From an uncultured Clostridia bacterium (lineage in GTDB: Bacteria > Bacillota > Clostridia > Peptostreptococcales > Anaerovoracaceae), in NCBI GenBank assembly GCA_944388495.1, contig CALXIZ010000013.1, positions 1-53,886 of the forward strand: 53,886 nucleotides of DNA. The letters are read 5' to 3'. Within the stretch, counting starts at the first letter, position 1; the number at the start of each line of letters is the position of its first letter. Below the pieces are notes generated by a model. That model ran no database searches. It was not told the origin of the DNA and saw nothing but the letters and a program-made list of their open reading frames with translations. A program made the position numbers and the translations under genes. Below, one piece after another: positions 24,684 through 34,600 of the stretch.

Positions 24684-26513
24684 CTATTCCACTGTCACGC
24701 TCTTGGCGAGATTTTTCGGTTTATCGATATCGCATCCTCTCTGCTTCGCGATATAATATGCGAAAATCTGCAGCGGTACGATAGAGACGAGAGGTGTGAT
24801 CTCATCCAGGCAGTCCGGTATATAGATGACGTCCTCCGCCTGCTGCTCCGTTTCTCTCCTGCTTTCCTTTGTGACAGCCAGGACATCCGCTCCTCTCGCC
24901 TTTACCTCCTGAATGTTGGAAATCATCTTGTCAAACAGGCGGTCCTGCGTCGCCAGCGCCACTACCAGCGTTCCCTCTTCGATCAGAGCTATCGTGCCGT
25001 GCTTGAGTTCTCCCGCAGCGATGGCAAAGGAATTGATGTAGGAGATTTCCTTCAGTTTGAGAGATCCCTCATAGGAGACAGCGGAATCGAGTCCCCGCCC
25101 TATAAAAAAGATATTGTCTCTCCGGTAAAACTTTTTTGCCAGCTTTTCGATCTCTTTTTCATGGCGAAGCACCTCCTCGATCTTTTCCGGTACCGACAGG
25201 AGTTCATCGATACAGCGGCGGTATATCTCCTCCGACAGGGTGCCCTTCTCTCTTCCCATGTAAAGGCCGATCAGATACATGCAGACCAGCTGTGTCGTAT
25301 AAGCTTTCGTAGAGGCTACGGCAATCTCCGGCCCTGCCCAGGTGTAAAAGACATCGTCCGATTCCCGCGCTACGGAGCTTCCCACTACATTTACCACGGA
25401 AAGAATGCGGGCTCCCCGGCGCTTTGCCTCACGCAGCGCCGCCAGTGTATCGAGCGTTTCTCCCGACTGGCTGATTGCGATAAACAGTGTCCTGTCATCG
25501 ACAAAAGGATCCCGGTAACGGAACTCGGAAGCGATATCCACCTCCACGCTGATGCCTGCCAGCTTTTCGATCACCGCCTTGCCGATCAGACCCGCGTGAT
25601 ATGCCGTCCCGCAGGCGACGATATAAATCTTATTGAAATTTTCGATCTCATCTTTTGTCATGCGGATACCGTCGAGCACGATCCTGCCGTCCGCATCCAT
25701 GCGCCGGCGGACAGTATCGAGGATTCCTTTCGGCTGCTCGTGGATCTCCTTGAGCATGAAATGATCGTATCCCTCTTTTTCCGCAGCGTCCGCGTCCCAG
25801 GTGACGTTGAAGACCTCTCTGTGCACTTCCTGACGGTCCGCATTATAAATTCTGACATCGTTTTTCGTCAGTACCACAGTTTCGTTATTTTCGATCAGAT
25901 AGATCTTTCTCACATGACGCAGAATTGCGGGAATATCGGAAGCGATAAAATTGCATCCCTCGCCGAGCCCCACGATGAGAGGACTGTCTCTGCGGACGGC
26001 GACCAGCTTGTCGGGTTCTTCGGAGCAGATAATGCCGAGACCGTAGGATCCTTCCATCTTTTCCACCGCGCGGTGTACAGCGTCTTCGAGATCCCCTTCA
26101 TAAAATACGCCGACGAGCTGAGCGATCACTTCTGTGTCCGTATCTGACTGAAATTCGATGCCATGTTCCTTTTCCAGCCAGTCTCTGAGAACCATGAAAT
26201 TTTCCACAATACCGTTATGTACGACAGCGATCCTTCCGCTTCTGTCGCAGTGCGGATGCGCATTTCTGTCGGACGGCGCTCCGTGCGTCGCCCATCTCGT
26301 ATGGCCGATGCCGAGATTTCCGTAAAGATTCTCGCCTGCAATCAGATCCTCCAGATTCCGGATCCGTCCCTGCCGCTTTCTCACGACCAGACCGTCCGGC
26401 GTACAGAGTGCGATTCCGGCCGAATCATAACCCCGGTATTCGAGACGCTTCAGGCCGTCTATGATAATATCTCTGGCGTTTTCATCGCCGATATAGCCCA
26501 CGATTCCACACAT
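24684..26513 (-). CDS. glmS: Glutamine-fructose-6-phosphate aminotransferase (isomerizing)
   Basis: A 609-residue cytoplasmic enzyme making glucosamine-6-phosphate, the first step to UDP-GlcNAc. N-terminal glutaminase with nucleophile Cys2 (MCGIVGYIG), RLEYRGYDSAGIA, GHTRWATHG; then two SIS sugar-isomerase domains (AISQSGETLDTLAAL, ASTKAYTTQ, GELKHGTIALIEEGT) and the conserved end KPKNLAKSVTVE. It is complete and of normal length. The leader is under 90 nt and carries no glmS ribozyme, so feedback control must differ from many Firmicutes. A plain sigma-A promoter sits directly upstream. Confidence 0.97.
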   Translation of the reverse strand: MCGIVGYIGDENARDIIIDGLKRLEYRGYDSAGIALCTPDGLVVRKRQGRIRNLEDLIAGENLYGNLGIGHTRWATHGAPSDRNAHPHCDRSGRIAVVHNGIVENFMVLRDWLEKEHGIEFQSDTDTEVIAQLVGVFYEGDLEDAVHRAVEKMEGSYGLGIICSEEPDKLVAVRRDSPLIVGLGEGCNFIASDIPAILRHVRKIYLIENNETVVLTKNDVRIYNADRQEVHREVFNVTWDADAAEKEGYDHFMLKEIHEQPKGILDTVRRRMDADGRIVLDGIRMTKDEIENFNKIYIVACGTAYHAGLIGKAVIEKLAGISVEVDIASEFRYRDPFVDDRTLFIAISQSGETLDTLAALREAKRRGARILSVVNVVGSSVARESDDVFYTWAGPEIAVASTKAYTTQLVCMYLIGLYMGREKGTLSEEIYRRCIDELLSVPEKIEEVLRHEKEIEKLAKKFYRRDNIFFIGRGLDSAVSYEGSLKLKEISYINSFAIAAGELKHGTIALIEEGTLVVALATQDRLFDKMISNIQEVKARGADVLAVTKESRRETEQQAEDVIYIPDCLDEITPLVSIVPLQIFAYYIAKQRGCDIDKPKNLAKSVTVE

Positions 26514-26556
26514 GATAAAACCCCCTGCAATGTTTTTCCTTTTCTTTTTTTGACTC

Positions 26557-26585
26557 AGTATATCAGATTCTTTTTTTCCTTACAA
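26557..26585 (-). promoter_or_regulatory. Sigma-A promoter of glmS
   Basis: Minus strand -35 TTGTAA (26585-26580), 17-bp A-rich spacer, -10 TATACT (26562-26557) with extended TG (TGATATACT). GGGGG lies before the ATG. No terminator for dnaE is visible upstream, so read-through is possible. Confidence 0.7.
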
Positions 26586-26601
26586 TGTACATATTTTCTA
26601 T

Positions 26602-29600
26602 TCAGTCGCTGCGTTCCACTCCGCCTGTCAGATCAAACAGAGCCATATAAAGATCATCGCACGGCCGTACGCCGCCCTCCGCACGAAGGATCTGCACGGC
26701 CTGCTGTCCGTCTCTGAGTTCGACGGCGACAGGACGGTTTCCGGGATACGACGCCGCGATTTCATCGAGTTCCTTCTGTACCTGAGCAGCATCGCGTCCG
26801 GCCGACACTGACAGTCTGATCTCTCTTTCCGGCACGGCCGCGCCGGCAGAACGCCTGTCTTTCGGATCATCCGTATCGTTCTTTACGACGTTTTCCGCAG
26901 CGTTTTCCGCGCCGGCGCCGTTTCCGGCGTCTCTCTCATCCGAGTATTCTCCGATCTCCCGGATGTCCGCTGCCAGTATCTTCGGCTGCTCATCGTCCCG
27001 GAACTGAAGTGTGCCGCGGACGACGACGATGCTGTCTTCTCTCAGCTTCTGATGAAGTCTCTCATAGACATTCGGAAAAACGATGATTTCCGCCATCCCG
27101 TAGAGATCCTCCAGCTGAAGAAAGGCCATCATCGTATTTTTTCTGGTGATCATCGTTCTCATGGATACGATCATTCCCGCCAGAGTTACGCGTCTGCCGT
27201 CGTATTCCGCAGCCTGCTCTCCGCTCAGATCCATGACGTCCGTGCTGATATTCGAAAGCTCCCGCAGACGTTTTTCATATCCCTCCAGAGGATGTCCGGA
27301 GACGTATACTCCCAGCATTTCCTTTTCCATCGCCAGAAGAACGGGTTTGTCGAAGTTGCGGATGTCCGGCATCGGCGTCTTGACGTCAGCGCTTCTGACG
27401 GCTTCCGCAAAGCCTGCGCCCAGGTCCCCCGCATCGCCGAAGAGAGAGAGCTGTCCCGCTACATTTTTCCTCGAGGTATTGTGCGCGGATTCCAGCAGAA
27501 GCTCATATACCGCCAGAAGCTGTGCTCTGTTCGGGTTCAGTCTGTCGAAGGCGCCCGAGCGTATCAGGCTTTCCACCGCTTTTTTGTTTATCTTCGAAAT
27601 GTCCAGTGAATTGATGAAGTCCTCGAAATCTCCCGTAATGCCCTGATTTCTTCTCACACGCAGGATTTCATCGATGACGGCTTCTCCCACATTCTTTATT
27701 CCCGACAGGCCGAAGCGCACCGCGCCGTCCTGGACGGAAAACTGTTTTTCACTGGCTGTCACATCGGGAGGCAGAACATCGATTCCCATCTCCCTGCAGT
27801 TTCTGATATATTTTGAAATCTGGCGTGCATCTCCTCTGACGCTCGTCATCAGCGCCGACATGAATTCCGCCGGATAGTATTTCTTCAGCCAGGCCGTTTC
27901 ATACGCCAGCACGGCGTAGGCGGCTGCATGCGACTTGTTGAACGCATAAGCGGCAAATTTGACCATATCGTGAAAGATTTCCTTTGCCGTTTCACGCGGT
28001 ACGCCGTTTCTCACGCAGCCCGGCACATCGACCGTTCCGTCCTCGTTATACTTTCCGTTTATGAAATATTCTTCCTCCTGAGCCATCACGTCAGCCTTCT
28101 TTTTGCTCATGGCACGCCGCACGAGATCACTCCGGCCGTAGGAATATCCGGCGAGATCCCGCACGATCTGCATGACCTGTTCCTGGTACACCAGGCAGCC
28201 GTAAGTGACTGACAGTATCGGTCTCAGCGACTCGTGAAGGTATGTGATGTTCTGCGGATTTTTTTTGTTTGCGATATAGTCCGGGATGGAATCCATCGGA
28301 CCGGGACGGTACAGTGAGATACCCGCGATGATATCCTCAAAACAGTCGGGAGCCAGATTCTTCATGAACTGTGTCATACCCAGAGATTCCATCTGAAAGA
28401 CGCCCAGCGTATTTCCGGATGCGATCAGCTCGTACACGGCGTGATCGTCGTATTCCATCCGGCTGAAATCTATACGGACGCCGTGTATCTTTTCGATGGT
28501 GTCCAGTGCGTCCCGGATCACCGTCAGATTCCGCAGTCCCAGAAAATCCATCTTGAGCAGACCCAGCTCCTCGATCGTCGTCATGTTGAACTGGGCACTG
28601 ACACCTTTGTCAGACATGTAAAGCGGCACATAATCGTCCAGAGGGTCTCTGGAAATGACTACGCCCGCCGCGTGCGTCGACGCATGGCGCGGCATTCCCT
28701 CGATCGCTTTCGAGATATCGATCAGGTATTTCACCTGCGGATCGCTGTCGTATGCCTGCTTCAGCTCCGGATTCAGCGAGAGTGCCTTGTCGATCGTCAT
28801 ATGCAGATCGAAAGGTATCATCCTGGCGATGGCGTCTGTCTGAGCATACCCCATCTGAAGTACGCGTCCCACATCCCGCACGGCGGCCTTCGCCTTCATC
28901 GTTCCGAAGGTTATGATCTGCGAAACACGCTCTTTTCCGTATTTTTCGATGACATAGTCGATGACTTCGCCCCGCCTTTCATAGCAGAAATCCACATCGA
29001 TATCCGGCATGCTGACTCTCTCCGGATTCAGGAAACGCTCGAAAATCAGTCCGTAACGGATCGGATCGATATCGGTGATATGGAGACAGTATGCCACGAT
29101 GCTGCCGGCCGCCGATCCTCTTCCCGGACCCACCACGATTCCTCTGCGTCTGGCATAGTTGATAAAATCCCAGACGATGAGAAAATACTCCACATATCCC
29201 ATATTTTCTATGGTTCCGATCTCATATTCCAGACGTGAGCGGAGGCCTGGCGTAATCTCGTCGTATCGTTCCGAAAGACCGTCCTCACACAGCTTTCTCA
29301 GGTAGGAGCGGTTGTCGTATCCCTGCGGGGGAAGAAACTCCGGCAGATGCAGATGTCCGAATTCGAACTGCACATCGCACCGCTCTGCAATTCTGTGCGT
29401 ATTTTCGATGGCCTCCGGAATGTCTGCGAAGATGCGGCGCATCTCCTCCTCTGATTTCAGATAAAACTGATCGTTCGGAAAGCGCATCCTGTCTTCATCA
29501 TCTGCAAAAGCTCCCGTCTGGATGCACAGGAGAATATCATGAAATTCCGCATCCTCACGCCGGATATAATGGACATCGTTCGTCGCCACGAGCCCGATGC

Positions 29601-30189
29601 CCGTTTCCGCGCTGAGACGCTTCAGCAGAGGATTGATCGCCGCCTCTTCCTTCAGACCCTGATCCTGTATTTCAAGGAAAAAATTATCTTTTCCGAAGAT
29701 GTCGAGATACTCCAGCGCCTGTGCTCTGGCTCCCTCATAATCGCCGCGGAGAAGGGCCTGCTGCACGCGGCCCGCGAGGCAGGCGCTGGTAGCGATGATA
29801 CCTCCGCTGTAGCGGCGCAGAAGTTCGTTGTCCACCCTCGGTTTATAATAAAAGCCTTCCGTATATCCCCGGGAGACTATTTTTATCAGATTTTTATAGC
29901 CCTCATTTGATTCTGCCAGGAGAATCAGATGGCCGTTTCTCTTGTCGAGATCCGCATTTCTGTCAAAACGCGTGCGCGCTGCCGTATAGACCTCACAGCC
30001 GATGATCGGTCTGATTCCGGCCTTCCTCGCAGCCCGGTAAAAATCCACGACGCCGAACATGGCGCCGTGATCCGTAATGGCGAGAGAATCCATACCCAGC
30101 TCTCCGGCCCGTTTCACCAGAGCTTCGATGCGCGCGGCTCCGTCGAGCAGGCTGTATTCCGTATGAACATGCAGATGTGTAAAGCTCAT
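26602..30189 (-). CDS. dnaE: DNA polymerase III subunit alpha (DnaE)
   Basis: A 1195-residue C-family replicative polymerase. N-terminal PHP domain (HLHVHTEYSLLDGA, ITDHGAMFG), palm with catalytic acids in PDIDVDF (about 393-399), thumb/fingers, tandem HhH region, and a C-terminal OB domain (RVTLAGMIVSMRTM, then LEDLYGMAEIIVFP). A final region of about 90 residues contains an acidic linker and a tau-binding-like end. In PolC-bearing Firmicutes DnaE extends primers; no polC is in the window. Its ATG overlaps the stop of the upstream DUF5662 gene (ATGA). Confidence 0.97.
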   Translation of the reverse strand: MSFTHLHVHTEYSLLDGAARIEALVKRAGELGMDSLAITDHGAMFGVVDFYRAARKAGIRPIIGCEVYTAARTRFDRNADLDKRNGHLILLAESNEGYKNLIKIVSRGYTEGFYYKPRVDNELLRRYSGGIIATSACLAGRVQQALLRGDYEGARAQALEYLDIFGKDNFFLEIQDQGLKEEAAINPLLKRLSAETGIGLVATNDVHYIRREDAEFHDILLCIQTGAFADDEDRMRFPNDQFYLKSEEEMRRIFADIPEAIENTHRIAERCDVQFEFGHLHLPEFLPPQGYDNRSYLRKLCEDGLSERYDEITPGLRSRLEYEIGTIENMGYVEYFLIVWDFINYARRRGIVVGPGRGSAAGSIVAYCLHITDIDPIRYGLIFERFLNPERVSMPDIDVDFCYERRGEVIDYVIEKYGKERVSQIITFGTMKAKAAVRDVGRVLQMGYAQTDAIARMIPFDLHMTIDKALSLNPELKQAYDSDPQVKYLIDISKAIEGMPRHASTHAAGVVISRDPLDDYVPLYMSDKGVSAQFNMTTIEELGLLKMDFLGLRNLTVIRDALDTIEKIHGVRIDFSRMEYDDHAVYELIASGNTLGVFQMESLGMTQFMKNLAPDCFEDIIAGISLYRPGPMDSIPDYIANKKNPQNITYLHESLRPILSVTYGCLVYQEQVMQIVRDLAGYSYGRSDLVRRAMSKKKADVMAQEEEYFINGKYNEDGTVDVPGCVRNGVPRETAKEIFHDMVKFAAYAFNKSHAAAYAVLAYETAWLKKYYPAEFMSALMTSVRGDARQISKYIRNCREMGIDVLPPDVTASEKQFSVQDGAVRFGLSGIKNVGEAVIDEILRVRRNQGITGDFEDFINSLDISKINKKAVESLIRSGAFDRLNPNRAQLLAVYELLLESAHNTSRKNVAGQLSLFGDAGDLGAGFAEAVRSADVKTPMPDIRNFDKPVLLAMEKEMLGVYVSGHPLEGYEKRLRELSNISTDVMDLSGEQAAEYDGRRVTLAGMIVSMRTMITRKNTMMAFLQLEDLYGMAEIIVFPNVYERLHQKLREDSIVVVRGTLQFRDDEQPKILAADIREIGEYSDERDAGNGAGAENAAENVVKNDTDDPKDRRSAGAAVPEREIRLSVSAGRDAAQVQKELDEIAASYPGNRPVAVELRDGQQAVQILRAEGGVRPCDDLYMALFDLTGGVERSD

Positions 30190-30788
30190 GATTCCACTCC
30201 GTTTGCCGCGTCAAATTCGGCCAGACTGTCATATTCTCTGTAACTGTCCGGTATCGGCGCGCCCTTCAGATATTTCTCGCGGATATAGCGTTCCGTCGCC
30301 TTTCCGCCCTTTTCTGCCAGCATTCCGAGAAGAAATCCGATGTCCCTCCGGGTAGCCGGGTGCATCAGCTGTTTTCCCGCGCCTCTGTAAAAATAACGCG
30401 CCGGGCTGAGATCGCTGTAAGCATCCTTCTGATAAGTGATACAGGCCGCTACCCGGTCGCAGTACATCTCCGCAATATAGCGGCGCGGCATCGGCATTCC
30501 TCTCACGCTTCCGCTCTTATGCTCGTTATAATCCAGCCAGTATTCAAAATGGTGCTTGTTCCGGCCCTTGTGATGCAGCCAGGAGAGGGAAAAGCCTCTG
30601 ACTTCTCTCTCGTAGTTGTTCGGACTCCGGTTTCCCTGATAATAACGGCATCCGCGTGAAAACTCCGTCCAGGAATATTTTGACAGATCGTGCAGAAGTC
30701 CCTGGCGGTACAGGCCGATACGGAAACACATCTTCATCACGAGATGTCTGTGCTTTGTGATCGTCTTAAAATGTTTCCAAGGATGCAT
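30186..30788 (-). CDS. DUF5662-family protein
   Basis: 200 residues, soluble, very basic and aromatic. It matches the DUF5662 pattern as I know it: ITKHRHLVMKMCFRIGLYRQGLLHDLSKYS, then HHKGRNKHHFEYWLDY, then MPRRYIAEMYCDRVAACITY. The HxxxV, HDxSK and HHxGRNxHHxE series is reminiscent of an HD-type metal site, but no activity is established to my knowledge. It overlaps the dnaE start by four bases, so the two are translationally coupled. GGGAG lies about 12 nt before the ATG. Confidence 0.8.
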   Translation of the reverse strand: MHPWKHFKTITKHRHLVMKMCFRIGLYRQGLLHDLSKYSWTEFSRGCRYYQGNRSPNNYEREVRGFSLSWLHHKGRNKHHFEYWLDYNEHKSGSVRGMPMPRRYIAEMYCDRVAACITYQKDAYSDLSPARYFYRGAGKQLMHPATRRDIGFLLGMLAEKGGKATERYIREKYLKGAPIPDSYREYDSLAEFDAANGVES

Positions 30789-30831
30789 CTTTTCTTTTTT
30801 CTCCCATTAAAGTAAATTCTGTCTGTTAAAG

Positions 30832-30908
30832 TCTCTGCAGCCGCGTCCGACGGCTGCAGAGATCTGTTTTCCGCCGGGCCGGCACTGAAACCGGCAGCGC
30901 CGGCCCGG
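30832..30908. terminator. Two tandem GC-rich hairpins
   Basis: A 12-bp perfect stem (30832-30843 with 30851-30862) and a 10-bp stem CCGGGCCGGC/GCCGGCCCGG (30874-30883 with 30899-30908) lie directly after the lipoprotein gene. T-runs are short (TTTT on plus, CTTTAA on minus), so termination is likely but not textbook. Confidence 0.6.
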
Positions 30909-30916
30909 TATCTTTC

Positions 30917-31540
30917 CTACTCGATGACTGACATGTTTTCCTTGATGTCATCGAGCTTTTCTTCATACATGTCGCTGTAAAGCAGGTAATAGATCTCTCC
31001 CAGAGCCTCATCCAGAGTTTCCTGCCCGAAGTCCTCCCGGTGCTTCTCGTAGTACGCTTCCGCTTCTCCGTAAAGTGCCTCGTCGCTGTTTTCCTCCTGA
31101 ATCTCATTGAAACACAGCTGTGTCAGATACTGCGAGCGGTAATAGAACGTGATATCCTCATCACTGATGCCGCTGCTGTCGATAAACTCTCCGTTGTCCT
31201 GCTTTGTCTGTGTGAGATAAGCCTGCAGCCCGCTCTGATAGGTATCGGAGAAAACCGACGGATCATTCTTCTCATAATACTGCGTCAGCACCTCCGCGTC
31301 GACCATATCGCCGAGCATCTCCTCTTCCTCTTCTCCGGTCAGCTTCTCTGACGGATCGTATCCCATCGTATAGAGGCAGAGCATCGTGTAATTGTCAAAC
31401 TGCCCCTTCGTGATCACCGTATCGTTGACCTTTGCAACCTGTGATTCCGGATCATCTGCTCCGCATCCTGCGGCTGCCGCCGCAAGTACTGCCATCAGCA
31501 GAACCGCTGCTGTCTTTTTCCAAAGCCGGCTTTTCATCAT
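30917..31540 (-). CDS. SurA-N/PrsA-like lipoprotein without PPIase domain
   Basis: 207 residues from the ATG at 31540, 6 nt after GGAGG; the following ATG is also possible. Signal MMKSRLWKKTAAVLLMAVLAAAAAGC with lipobox AAGC. The mature part begins VAKVNDTVITKGQFDNYT, the pattern of SurA/PrsA N-terminal chaperone domains, and continues with acidic helices (LTGEEEEEMLGDMVDAEVL). No parvulin motif follows and the protein ends at about 207 residues. It may chaperone exported proteins without isomerase activity. It lies downstream of mfd, with its own promoter. Confidence 0.8.
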   Translation of the reverse strand: MMKSRLWKKTAAVLLMAVLAAAAAGCGADDPESQVAKVNDTVITKGQFDNYTMLCLYTMGYDPSEKLTGEEEEEMLGDMVDAEVLTQYYEKNDPSVFSDTYQSGLQAYLTQTKQDNGEFIDSSGISDEDITFYYRSQYLTQLCFNEIQEENSDEALYGEAEAYYEKHREDFGQETLDEALGEIYYLLYSDMYEEKLDDIKENMSVIE

Positions 31541-31635
31541 ATCATTCCTCCGTACATCAATTTCACCGGGATGATCTGCCATCCTTCCCGTAGTGGCTTT
31601 TTCTGGCTGAATCTGCTTTTCAGGCAGTTTCTTTT

Positions 31636-31644
31636 ATCATACCA
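31636..31644 (-). promoter_or_regulatory. Extended -10 promoter of the SurA-N-like lipoprotein gene
   Basis: Minus strand TGGTATGAT: -10 TATGAT (31641-31636) with extended TG; no convincing -35. It lies between the mfd stop and the lipoprotein gene, about 95 nt upstream of the ATG. Confidence 0.45.
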
Positions 31645-31659
31645 TATCCCGTATTCTTT

Positions 31660-34600
31660 TTATCCGAAAACACCGAGAAAGTCTATGATTTCTGACAGCA
31701 TTTCCCGCGGTTTTCCGACAGGCATTTTAATAAACGGATGTTTGCTCATATTTATGATGAGCTTCATGCCGTACGCTTCCGACAGGCGCAGAAGTGTTCC
31801 GGGATTCAGACCGTTGTGCTCCGGCTCGAATTCAAACAGGATCTTATCGCCGTCCGGAGTCACTTTCCGTATCCCCGCTTCCTTACACTTCGCCTTGATC
31901 AGAGCCACTTTCATCAGAGCCTCTGTCTCCGCCGGCACGTCTCCGAAACGGTCGATCAGCTCGTCGGTGACATCTGAAATATCACCCTCCGTACGGATTT
32001 CCGCAATCCGCTTGTACATGTCGAGCTTCAGCTTTTCGTCCTCGATATAGTCCGATGAAATGTAAGCATTGACTTTGATCTCCAGAGCCACCTCCAGCTC
32101 CTCTTCCGTGACCGCTTCACCGCGCAGCTTGCGCACGGCGTTGTCGATCAGCTTGCAGTAAAGCTCATAGCCGATCATCATCATATGTCCCGACTGCTCC
32201 GTTCCCAGAAGGTTTCCCGCACCGCGTATCTCCAGATCCTTCATCGCAATCTTAAAGCTGGAACCGAACTCCGTAAATTCCCTTATCGCTTTCAGGCGCT
32301 TCTCCGCCACTTCAGAGAGAATCTTGTCTTTGCGGTACATGAAATAAGCATACGCCACCCGGCTGGAGCGGCCGACACGGCCCCTCAGCTGATACAGCTG
32401 CGCCAGGCCGAAATGATCCGCATCGAGAATGATCAGTGTATTGGCATTCGGCACATCAATCCCGGACTCGATAATCGTCGTGGCCACCAGGACATCGATT
32501 TCATGTTCCGTGAAAGAGAGCATGATCTCCTCCAGCCTGTGCTCCGACATCTGGCCGTGCCCCACGGCGATTCGCGCCTCCGGAATCAGGCTGCGCAGTC
32601 CCTCTGCGATCTGGTTGATCCCCTTCACGCGGTTAAAGACGACGAATGCCTGGCCTCCCCGGTCGAGCTCTCTGAGAATGATCTCCCGGATCAGCTGATC
32701 ATCCTGCTCCAGAACATAGGTCTGCACCGGATAACGGTCTTCGATCGGCTCATCCAGCGTACTCATGCTGCGGATTCCCGACAGTGACATATGGAGCGTC
32801 CTCGGGATCGGCGTCGCCGACAGCGTGAGAACATCCACATTTTTTTTGATATATTTGATCGCTTCTTTATGCTGGACGCCAAATCGCTGTTCCTCATCGA
32901 TGACCAGAAGACCCAGATCATTGAATTTCACATCTTTTGACAGAATGCGGTGCGTCCCGATCAGCACATCAATCCGTCCGTCCGCAACTCTCTGTGCGAT
33001 TTCCTTCTGTTCGCTCTCGCTTCTGAAGCGGCTCATCATCTCGACTGTGCATGGGAATTTCTCAAAACGCTCCTTAAAGGTATGGTAATGCTGATTGGCC
33101 AGGATCGTCGTCGGCACGAGCACCGCCGCCTGCTTCCCGTCCATGACACACTTGAACACCGCCCGGGCGGCGATTTCCGTCTTGCCGAATCCCACATCGC
33201 CGCACAGCAGACGATCCATCGGAAACGGCATTTCCATATCGGCCTTGATCTCCTCGATACAGCGCAGCTGATTGTCTGTCTCCACATAAGGGAACATCTG
33301 CTCAAATTCTCTCTGCCATACCGTGTCGGGAGCAAAAGCATGGCCGCGCTGCATCGTCCGTTCGGCGCTCAGCTTTACCAGCTCCTCCGCCATATTTTCG
33401 ATCGCTGCCTTTGCACGTGCCTTCGTCTTTTTCCAGTCTCCTCCGGAAAGCTTGTTCAGCTTCGGCGCCGCTCCGCCCGAACCGATATATTTCTGTACCA
33501 GATCCATCTGTTCCACCGGAACGTACAGCACATCATTTCCGGCATAGCGGATCTTCAGATAATCCTTGCGGTTGCCTTCGACCTTCAGCGGTTCGATGCC
33601 GATGAATCTTCCGATTCCGTGATTTTCATGAACCACATAGTCGCCTTCTCTGAGGTCGGCGAACAGGCTCAGATCGCCCGCCTTCTTCTTCTTTTTCTTT
33701 TTCTTTTTCTTTTTCTTGACAAATCTGAAAATGTCATTGTCGGAGATATATGCCTCGGCCGTCTCCGGAAGCAGGATGCCGGCAGGCAGAAAGCCCTCCT
33801 GATATTCGATCTGCCCCGGAGCAGAGGCGATTTCCATCCGTTCGGCAAAATCCGAAAGGTTTTTGACTCTCTCTCCGCTGACACAGGCGATCGTGATATG
33901 ATACCCTTCTCTGACGAGACGGCGCAGTTCCTCCGCATAATGGTCCATCCTTCCGCCGAACTCCGGAACGGACTCTGCGTTCAGCGACGCGGAAAAAGAC
34001 AGCTCTCCGATAAACATCGGCGTCTTCTGAAACGGTACTGTCACCGCACCGCCGCATCGCTTTATCGCATCTGTCAGACCATACATGTCGGCAAAGTATT
34101 CCGGCCGGCGCCTCATTTTCTCCGCATATTCCTCATCCCATCGCTTCCGGGCTTCAGAACAGTCCTTTCCTCCGGACGGGATCTCTTCCGCCTGCCGGGA
34201 GGCGTAATCCCGTTCCTGCCCGGTTCCGGCTTCCGGTTCCCGGGCGATATCCGCTCTTCCCGATACTCCCGCAATCCAGTCGCGTTCGGCCAGATCACGC
34301 TGTTCGCAGATCCGGTCCCAGTCATCGGCGATGATCAGTCTGCCGTCTGACATATAGTCCCACAGAAACGATGCGGTCTCCTCACTTTCGGGATTCGGCA
34401 CGTCCGCCGGAATGATGCGGACGCGATCGACAGAGCGCAGAGATCTCTGGGAAAGCGGATCAAAAATTTTCAGCGCATCGATCTCATCGCCGAAGAGATC
34501 GATACGGTACGGATATTCACAGTCCGGCGGAAAGACATCGATGATGCCTCCGCGGATGCTGAACTGTCCTTTGACTTCCGTCACTTCTGTCCGCTCATAT

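Noticed and set aside
26514-26601. Searched for a glmS ribozyme before glmS
   Set aside because: The gap to dnaE is only 88 nt, contains a plain promoter and lacks the ribozyme core; there is no room for it.
33682-33717. Programmed frameshift at the poly-lysine tract of mfd
   Set aside because: In frame the codons are AAG AAA AAG, giving G-AAA-AAG rather than the slippery A-AAA-AAG, and the zero frame continues into a complete Mfd.
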